A stretch of 50,910 nt of DNA from NCBI GenBank assembly GCA_938017795.1, contig CALIJZ010000079.1:1-50910 (forward strand), written 5' to 3'. This document shows, in pieces, positions 45,264 to 50,910 of the stretch; positions within the stretch are counted from its first letter, which is position 1, and each line of letters opens with the position of its first letter. The notes under the pieces are model-generated. The model searched no databases. It worked only from the letters and a program-made list of their open reading frames with translations, and had not been told where the DNA came from. Position numbers and translations under genes: made by a program. Source of the DNA: an uncultured Bacteriovoracaceae bacterium (GTDB lineage: Bacteria > Bdellovibrionota > Bacteriovoracia > Bacteriovoracales > Bacteriovoracaceae).

Positions 45264-46997
45264 ATGTCTAAGCAAATCCCTAGTTGGGTAAATCAATTTG
45301 ATGTCGTGGAGAATTTTGACGACTCAGAAAATCAAAGAACAGATCTAGACAATCTTTTAAACAGTCTAGGATCTTCAAATCAAACCTTCAAAGAAGGCGA
45401 GGTTATGAAAGGTAAGGTTGTTACTGTTGGCGATGAATTCGTTATGGTGGACATCGGTTACAAACAAGAAGGAATCGTTTTTGCTAAAGAATTTAGAAAT
45501 TACGATGGAACAATGAAAGTTGTGGAAGGTGATGAAATTGATGTTTATATCGAAAGATTAGAGTCACATCTTGGAAACCTTGTTTTATCTAAAGATAAAG
45601 CAGAAATCTTACAAGCTTGGGATAGAATCTCTGAAGCTTGTGAAAATGGAAATCCAGTTCAAGGAACAGTTATGGCCAAGGTTAAAGGTGGTCTTTCTGT
45701 TGATATCGGCGTTAAAGCATTTTTACCAGGATCTCAAGTTGATCTTAGAGCTGTTAAAAATCTTGATAAATACCTTGGTAAGAAAATGGAATTTAAGGTT
45801 ATCAAGTTCAACAAGAAAAGAGGAAATATCGTTTTATCTAGAAGAGCAATCTTATCTGATGAGAGATCTAAGATGAGAGGAGAAACTCTAGGTCAGATCC
45901 AAGAAGGAATGATTGTTAAAGGTATTGTTAAAAATATCACTGATTACGGAGCATTCATTGACCTTGGTGGTGTTGATGGACTACTTCACATTACAGACAT
46001 GTCATGGGGAAGAGTTAAACATCCAAGTAATATCTTAACAATCGGTGATGAAATCGAAGTTAAGATCTTAAAATATGATAACGAGAAAGAAAGAGTAAGC
46101 TTAGGTCTTAAGCAAGTTCAAGAAAATCCTTGGGATAGTGCTCATGATAAATTTACTGCAGGTGTGCAGGTTTCTGGTGAGATCGTTACAATTAAAGATT
46201 ATGGAGTTTTTGTTGAACTTCAAGATGGAATTGAGGGACTAATCCATACTTCTGATTTAAGTTGGAGCAATAAGAAAAACCTAACAAAAGAGTACACAGT
46301 TGGACAAAAAATTGATGCTCAGGTTTTAGAAATTGATACCGAAAACAAAAGAATCTCTCTGGGAGTAAAACAATTAACTCCTAACCCATGGGATGAAGTT
46401 GTTTCTAAATACCAAGTTGGAATGGAGCTAGAAGGGAAAGTAAAATCTGTTGTTGATTTTGGAGCCTTTATTGATGTTAATGAAATTATGGATGCATTAA
46501 TTCATGTTTCAGATATTTCTTGGACAAAGAAAAATGTTAACGCAAGTGAGTTCTTTACAGTTGGAGACTCAATTAAAGCAGTAGTTTTAATAGTGGATCC
46601 AGAAAATCAAAAGTTCTGCCTAGGTCTTAAGCAATTAGAGGAAGATCCTTGGAAGAAGATTGAGGAAAGATTACCTATCGGATCTGTTGTTGAAGGTGAA
46701 GTCGTAAGAATGACTGACTTTGGTGCCTTTGTTGAATTGGAAACTGGTATTGAAGGAATGATTCATATTTCTGAATTATCTGAAGAGAGAGTTGAAAATG
46801 CGACTGATGTACTAAACAAAGGTGATAAGACGAAACCAATGATCATTAGTATCGATAAAGAAGCTAAGAAAATTGCTTTATCTCTGAAGGCAGTTGATAA
46901 GGAAAACCTTTCTAAATACGGTGCAGGAGAAGCTGTAGAGTCTGCAACTTTAGCTGATAAGTTTAAAGGTATTGAGATTAAAACAAATAAAGAGTAG
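45264..46997 (+). CDS. rpsA: Ribosomal protein S1
   Basis: A 577-residue protein of six S1 domains. They begin near VMKGKVVTVGDEFVMVDIG, VQGTVMAKVKGGLSVDIG, VKGIVKNITDYGAFIDLG, VSGEIVTIKDYGVFVELQ, LEGKVKSVVDFGAFIDV and VEGEVVRMTDFGAFVELE; the last four are the canonical RNA-binding ones. S1 binds mRNA on the 30S subunit and helps start translation of structured messages. The ATG at 45264 has AAAAGGA upstream; an in-frame TTG at 45243 precedes that ribosome site and is rejected. A strong terminator follows the stop. Confidence 0.96.
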   Translation: MSKQIPSWVNQFDVVENFDDSENQRTDLDNLLNSLGSSNQTFKEGEVMKGKVVTVGDEFVMVDIGYKQEGIVFAKEFRNYDGTMKVVEGDEIDVYIERLESHLGNLVLSKDKAEILQAWDRISEACENGNPVQGTVMAKVKGGLSVDIGVKAFLPGSQVDLRAVKNLDKYLGKKMEFKVIKFNKKRGNIVLSRRAILSDERSKMRGETLGQIQEGMIVKGIVKNITDYGAFIDLGGVDGLLHITDMSWGRVKHPSNILTIGDEIEVKILKYDNEKERVSLGLKQVQENPWDSAHDKFTAGVQVSGEIVTIKDYGVFVELQDGIEGLIHTSDLSWSNKKNLTKEYTVGQKIDAQVLEIDTENKRISLGVKQLTPNPWDEVVSKYQVGMELEGKVKSVVDFGAFIDVNEIMDALIHVSDISWTKKNVNASEFFTVGDSIKAVVLIVDPENQKFCLGLKQLEEDPWKKIEERLPIGSVVEGEVVRMTDFGAFVELETGIEGMIHISELSEERVENATDVLNKGDKTKPMIISIDKEAKKIALSLKAVDKENLSKYGAGEAVESATLADKFKGIEIKTNKE

Positions 46998-47023
46998 TGA
47001 TTAGCTACTTATCAAGTTATGGA

Positions 47024-47049
47024 GGGCAACTAAGTGTTGCCCTTTTTTT
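47024..47049 (+). terminator. Rho-independent terminator touching the murI start codon
   Basis: GGGCAAC (47024-47030) pairs with GTTGCCC (47036-47042) over 7 bp with a 5-nt loop, followed by seven T ending at 47049. The murI ATG begins at 47050. Confidence 0.88.
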
Positions 47050-47808
47050 ATGAAAAAACGCATAGGTATTATTGATTCAGGAATAGGTGGTCTTACTTTA
47101 TTGTGGGGACTCTATGAAGATGGCCTAGATTTAGAATACTTTTACTGTTCTGATAATAAGAATGTCCCATACGGTGAAAAATCTCAAAATTTCATGCTCA
47201 ATAGAGTTATTAAGATGGTTGATAGTTTAATTAGTAAAAATGTAGATGCTATTTTATTGGCCTGTAATACACTGACTGCTCATACAATAGATCTGTTGCG
47301 AGACAAGTATTGTCTTCCTTTCATTGGCATCGAGCCTTATATAAATTTTTCTAACCTTAAGGGACAAGAAAATTCGTCTTTAAATTTAATATTAACTCAA
47401 GCAACCTTTGAGTCTGAAAGATTTCAAAAACTTCGAGAGTTGAAAGATCCTAATAAAGATATTGATATTTTTGTTTTAAAAAATTTAGCACTAATTATTG
47501 AATCATCTGAGGGACAATATAAAAATCACTTAGATAAATTGAGCAAAGAGTTTATTGAGATAAAAAAGAAAAACTACACCCATTGCATTCTTGGATGTAC
47601 ACATTACCCTTTTATAAAAGAATATATTGCTCGCCTATTAAGTGTAAAAGTTGTTGATCCTACTTCCAATGTTGTGAAAGAAGTGAGAAGAGTTTTAGAA
47701 GTTAAAGAGTCTAATCAGCTTAGTGAAGAATTTGATTATAGTGTTGATTGTGGCACTAAGTGGAACAAGACTTCATTTAACTATATAAAAAGCCTGTATT
47801 TTAAATAA
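47050..47808 (+). CDS. murI: Glutamate racemase
   Basis: A 252-residue enzyme that converts L- to D-glutamate for peptidoglycan. IGIIDSGIGGLTLL at the N-terminus, the first catalytic cysteine Cys72 in LLACNTLTAH and the second, Cys183, in ILGCTHYPF are all present. Length fits the family (about 260). The start is odd: the ATG follows the U-tract of the rpsA terminator with no ribosome site, yet the N-terminus is the expected one, so a downstream start is unlikely. Confidence 0.94.
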   Translation: MKKRIGIIDSGIGGLTLLWGLYEDGLDLEYFYCSDNKNVPYGEKSQNFMLNRVIKMVDSLISKNVDAILLACNTLTAHTIDLLRDKYCLPFIGIEPYINFSNLKGQENSSLNLILTQATFESERFQKLRELKDPNKDIDIFVLKNLALIIESSEGQYKNHLDKLSKEFIEIKKKNYTHCILGCTHYPFIKEYIARLLSVKVVDPTSNVVKEVRRVLEVKESNQLSEEFDYSVDCGTKWNKTSFNYIKSLYFK

Positions 47809-47830
47809 GTTATACCTAATTGAAAAAATC

Positions 47831-47860
47831 TTAGATCTAGAAAAAAAAATAAGGTACGAT
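47831..47860 (+). promoter_or_regulatory. Promoter-like site for clpS
   Basis: TTAGAT (47831-47836) and TACGAT (47855-47860) are 18 bp apart. The -10-like box ends 8 nt before the clpS ATG and no ribosome site intervenes, so a leaderless or very short leader is possible. Confidence 0.4.
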
Positions 47861-47868
47861 ACGTTTAT

Positions 47869-48195
47869 ATGAGTGATGATAACGAACATATCCATGATGA
47901 TAAAACCGATATAATAACTCGCGAAAAAGTTTCGGTAAAAAAGCCTAAAATGTATAAAGTACTTATGCATAATGATGACTATTCGACGATGGAGCATGTT
48001 GTTCATGTGCTAAGAAAGTTTTTTTCTAAAAGTGGTGATGATGCTCATTCTATAATGCTCAAGGTTCACAACGAGGGAATTGGAGTTTGCGGAATTTATA
48101 CACGTGAAATAGCTGAATCAAAGACCTTGAAAGTAAATAGATATTCTCGAGAAAAGGGACATCCATTAAAATGTTCTTTTGAGGCTTGCGATTAA
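47869..48195 (+). CDS. clpS: ClpS, adaptor of the ClpAP protease
   Basis: A 108-residue N-degron adaptor. After an acidic, flexible N-terminus (about 30 residues) comes YKVLMHNDDYSTMEHVVHVL, containing the N-end-rule binding pocket, then MLKVHNEGIGVCGIY and REIAESKTLKV, all characteristic of ClpS. It delivers proteins with destabilising N-termini to ClpA. clpA begins 26 bp downstream. Confidence 0.95.
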   Translation: MSDDNEHIHDDKTDIITREKVSVKKPKMYKVLMHNDDYSTMEHVVHVLRKFFSKSGDDAHSIMLKVHNEGIGVCGIYTREIAESKTLKVNRYSREKGHPLKCSFEACD

Positions 48196-48221
48196 GAAAA
48201 TAACCACCATATTAAGAGGGT

Positions 48222-50555
48222 ATGATGATAAGTGGAGATTTAGAGAAAATTTTTAATAAGGCCATTAAAACTGCCAATACTAAAAAGCATGAGTTTTTAA
48301 CTCTTGAAAGCATTTTACATTCTATGCTTGAAGACGATGAAGTCCATACTGCTCTGGGTCAATGTGGAGCGGATATTTCTAATTTAAAGCAGGATCTTGG
48401 TGCCTTTTTATCTGACGCTGGAAACTTTAGTGTCTTAGATGATGAAGAGATTGAAGAATTAAATGAAGCTCAGTTTATTAATGATGATATGAGAAAAGTC
48501 GCACAAGAAAATGGTATTAAATACCAACCTGAAATTTCTATGTCTCTTCAAAGAGTCATTCAAAGGTCAGCTCTTCATGTGCAATCTTCAGGAAAGAAAT
48601 CAATTAGAGCAATTAATTTATTGGTAGCGATGTTTAGTGAAAAGGATAGTCATGCAGTCTATTTCCTTGAGCAACAAGGTATTAAAAGAATTGATCTTGT
48701 TGAAAAAATTGCTCATGGATTAGACCAATCAGCTAACAAGGGTGATGAGTCAAAAGGGAATAAAAAGTTTGATCCTCTTAAGAAGCAAGAAAAACAAAGA
48801 AAAGCTTTAGATGATTTCACTGTCAATCTCACTAAAGAAGCTAAAGAAGGAAGATTAGATCCATTAATTGGAAGAGTTTCTGAAGTGGAGAGGATGATAC
48901 AAATTCTAGCTAGAAGAAGAAAAAATAATCCAATATTAGTAGGAGATGCTGGAGTAGGAAAAACTGCAATCGCTGAAGGGCTAGCTCTTAAGATTGCTAA
49001 TGATGAAGTGCCTGAGCAATTAAAAGATACAAATATTTACTCATTAGATATTGCTGCTTTACTAGCAGGTACTAAGTTCAGAGGAGATTTTGAAGAGAGA
49101 TTAAAAGTGGTTGTTGGTGCTTTGAAGAGTAATAAAAAAGAAAAGAAGGTTCTCTTTATAGATGAGATCCATACTATTATCGGAGCCGGTTCAACTAGTG
49201 GAGGAAGCTTAGATGCATCTAACCTTTTAAAACCTTCTCTATCTAGAGGAGAGTTAAGGTGTATTGGGAGCACTACCTATGATGAATACAGAAAAGTCTT
49301 TGAAAAAGATCAAGCTTTAGCCCGAAGGTTTCAAAAGATAGATATTAATGAACCAAGTTTAGAAGATACCATTGAGATAATTGAAGGGTTGAAATTTAAG
49401 TATGAAGAACATCACGGTGTAAGTTATTCCAAAGAAATCATTACTCACGCCATAGAGCTTGCTCAAAAACATATTCATGATAAAAAGTTTCCAGATAAGG
49501 CGATTGATATTATTGATGAAGTGGGGGCAAGACTAGCTTTATTACCAGAAGAGAAAAAAGAAACAGAAGTAAATATGAGCCATATTGAAAAAGTTATTGC
49601 TCAGATAGCTCGAATTCCTGAAAAGACTGTTTCTACTCAAGAAAAAGATAAACTAAGAAACTTAGAGCAAGACTTAAAGCTATTAATTTATGGTCAAGAC
49701 CAAGCTGTTCACAAAGTTTCTAATGCTATTATTTTATCAAGATCCGGACTAGCTGATGAAACAAAGCCTATTGCTTCATTTTTATTTACAGGTCCTACAG
49801 GGGTTGGAAAAACTGAACTTGCCAGGCAATTAGCTCACACAATGGGATTGAACTTTCAAAGAGTTGATATGTCTGAGTATATGGAAAAGCATAGTGTTGC
49901 TAAATTAATTGGAGCTCCTCCTGGTTATGTTGGCTTTGATCAGGGTGGAATACTTACTGAAAATATTAATAAGAATCCATACTCTGTCTTATTATTAGAT
50001 GAAATAGAAAAAGCTCACCCAGATATTTTTAATATTCTTCTGCAGGTTATGGATCATGGTAAGCTGACCGATTCTAATGGTCGAGAAACAGATTTTAGAA
50101 ATGTAATTTTAATAATGACAAGTAATGCTGGAGCAAAAGAATATGAAGCTGGTTCTATTGGACTTGGTGGAGGCACTGATAAAGTTAATACAGTAAAAAG
50201 AGACCAAGCTATTAAAAGATATTTTTCGCCGGAATTTAGAAATAGATTAGATTCAGTTGTTAACTTTAATAAGTTAGATACTTCTCATATTAATCATGTT
50301 GTAAAAAAATTCCTTATGGAATTAGAAAATTCATTAATTGATAAAGGAATTGAGCTTGAATGTTCTGAAGAAGTTATTTCTTGGCTAGCCAAGAATGGTT
50401 ATGATGAAAAACTTGGAGCACGACCTTTAAAAAGAATTATTGATGAGAAAATTAAAAAGAAAGTTGCTTCAGAGTTATTGTTTGGAAAGTTAGAACATGG
50501 AAAAAAAGTTACTATTTCTTTAGAAAATGATGAATTAATCTTTAGTTTTGATTAA
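48222..50555 (+). CDS. clpA: ClpA, ATP-dependent unfoldase of ClpAP
   Basis: A 777-residue Hsp100 ATPase. The N domain (1-150) binds ClpS. The first AAA+ module has Walker A GDAGVGKT (241-248) and VLFIDEIHTIIGAG; the second has GPTGVGKT (524-531), SVLLLDEIEKAHPD and sensor GARPLKRIIDEKI. The IGL loop in SIGLGGGTDK is the ClpP-binding loop that distinguishes ClpA from ClpB, so it should work with ClpP (not in the window). There are two consecutive ATGs (48222 and 48225); AGAGGG spacing slightly favours the second. Confidence 0.96.
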   Translation: MMISGDLEKIFNKAIKTANTKKHEFLTLESILHSMLEDDEVHTALGQCGADISNLKQDLGAFLSDAGNFSVLDDEEIEELNEAQFINDDMRKVAQENGIKYQPEISMSLQRVIQRSALHVQSSGKKSIRAINLLVAMFSEKDSHAVYFLEQQGIKRIDLVEKIAHGLDQSANKGDESKGNKKFDPLKKQEKQRKALDDFTVNLTKEAKEGRLDPLIGRVSEVERMIQILARRRKNNPILVGDAGVGKTAIAEGLALKIANDEVPEQLKDTNIYSLDIAALLAGTKFRGDFEERLKVVVGALKSNKKEKKVLFIDEIHTIIGAGSTSGGSLDASNLLKPSLSRGELRCIGSTTYDEYRKVFEKDQALARRFQKIDINEPSLEDTIEIIEGLKFKYEEHHGVSYSKEIITHAIELAQKHIHDKKFPDKAIDIIDEVGARLALLPEEKKETEVNMSHIEKVIAQIARIPEKTVSTQEKDKLRNLEQDLKLLIYGQDQAVHKVSNAIILSRSGLADETKPIASFLFTGPTGVGKTELARQLAHTMGLNFQRVDMSEYMEKHSVAKLIGAPPGYVGFDQGGILTENINKNPYSVLLLDEIEKAHPDIFNILLQVMDHGKLTDSNGRETDFRNVILIMTSNAGAKEYEAGSIGLGGGTDKVNTVKRDQAIKRYFSPEFRNRLDSVVNFNKLDTSHINHVVKKFLMELENSLIDKGIELECSEEVISWLAKNGYDEKLGARPLKRIIDEKIKKKVASELLFGKLEHGKKVTISLENDELIFSFD

Positions 50556-50910
50556 TTTTTTCAAAAAATCGTCAAAAAACAATCACAATAATACTTTTTC
50601 TAACTTTTTTGTGACAAAAACATCTTCTTTTTCGCCTTAATAGCACTTAAAAAGGAACTTTTTTCTGGTCCTACGGTAAAAAAGTTATAAAAAAACGTAA
50701 AAGTTTAAAAAAATTGTACTTATTTTCATAAATTCGATGAAATTATTAATAAAAAACAAAAAAAAACCGAAAATTTTAATATAAAACGGTGAAAAACGTT
50801 AAAAAGTTTAAAAAACTAATCAAAAAAACCTTTTTTTGACTAAAGTTATCTTTTTTCGATTTGCATCGAAACAAAATACTGTTTAGAATTTTAGTATAAG
50901 CTATTAATAA
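50556..50910. other. Gene-free, extremely AT-rich intergenic region with A/T tracts
   Basis: No ORF or RNA gene is visible. The 355 bp are almost all A and T in runs of 4-9. Two imperfect copies of a block starting ACGGT and containing CGTAAAAGTTTAAAAAA (50673-50715) or CGTTAAAAAGTTTAAAAAA (50786-50820) are readable, 113 bp apart. A small hairpin TTTCGAT/ATCGAAA lies at 50854-50871. It may be a curved upstream region for the next gene or a nucleoid-protein target. Confidence 0.6.
50861..50889 (+). promoter_or_regulatory. Promoter candidate for the gene beyond the right edge
   Basis: TTGCAT (50861-50866) and TAGAAT (50884-50889) are 17 bp apart, downstream of the A/T tracts that would act as UP-like elements. 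The -35 overlaps the TTTCGAT/ATCGAAA hairpin, an operator-like arrangement. Confidence 0.45.

Noticed and set aside
50555-50570. A/T-only inverted repeat (ATTTTTT/AAAAAAT) just after clpA as a terminator
   Set aside because: It has no G/C pairs, so the hairpin would be too unstable; similar matches are expected by chance in this A/T-tract region.

Overview
The window is AT-rich bacterial chromosome (roughly one third G+C by eye) from a Gram-negative with a complete outer-membrane biogenesis set: bamA, skp, lolC/lolD and lpxD-fabZ-lpxA-lpxB-lpxK. The many predicted lipoproteins and Cys-rich secreted proteins, the low G+C and the gene repertoire suggest a predatory-type Bdellovibrionota (Bacteriovorax/Halobacteriovorax-like). 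This is inferred from gene content; there is no rRNA here to prove it.

Layout. 1-4.2 kb: envelope genes (a secreted FGE-like protein, a secreted RCC1-repeat protein, a methyltransferase with a lipoprotein signal, a coiled-coil lipoprotein) and a cytosolic alpha/beta hydrolase. 4.3-8 kb: a lipoprotein M3 oligopeptidase, an orphan C5-cytosine methyltransferase and a stand-alone infA. 8-11.3 kb, minus strand: a VWA lipoprotein with six Cys modules and a class II glutamine amidotransferase. 11.4-18 kb: lysS, a secreted HExxH protein, a Bacteroidota-type leuS, and a FAD-linked oxidase coupled to leuS. 18-22.4 kb: a CvfB-like S1 protein, a membrane-anchored Ala-rich LEA-like protein, queC-maf (minus) and a lipoprotein with a Pro-rich tandem repeat. 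22.4-28.1 kb, minus strand: lipA-lipB, an orphan ABC ATPase with a small partner, and mazG-coaE-aldehyde dehydrogenase. 28.2-32.9 kb: ybeY and an overlapping pair encoding a predicted outer-membrane barrel and a 936-residue lipoprotein with EF-hand-like loops. 32.9-47 kb: prfB (programmed +1 frameshift), lolC, lolD, then bamA-skp-lpxD-fabZ-lpxA-oxidoreductase-lpxB-lpxK-DUF3108 lipoprotein, then rpsA. 47-50.9 kb: murI, clpS-clpA and an extremely AT-rich intergenic tail.

How the genes work together. From prfB to the DUF3108 gene most neighbours abut or overlap by 1-11 nt (TAATG or ATGA junctions), suggesting translational coupling of lipoprotein export, barrel insertion and lipid A synthesis. 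A Gfo/Idh oxidoreductase between lpxA and lpxB is compatible with a 2,3-diaminosugar lipid A, as known for Bdellovibrio bacteriovorus.

I found no tRNA, rRNA, CRISPR array, insertion sequence or prophage. The least explained items are the barrel/lipoprotein pair, the modular VWA protein, the NleD/M91-like secreted protein, the foreign-type LeuRS, several start codons placed directly after -10-like boxes (possible leaderless mRNAs), and a terminator whose U-tract touches the murI start codon.
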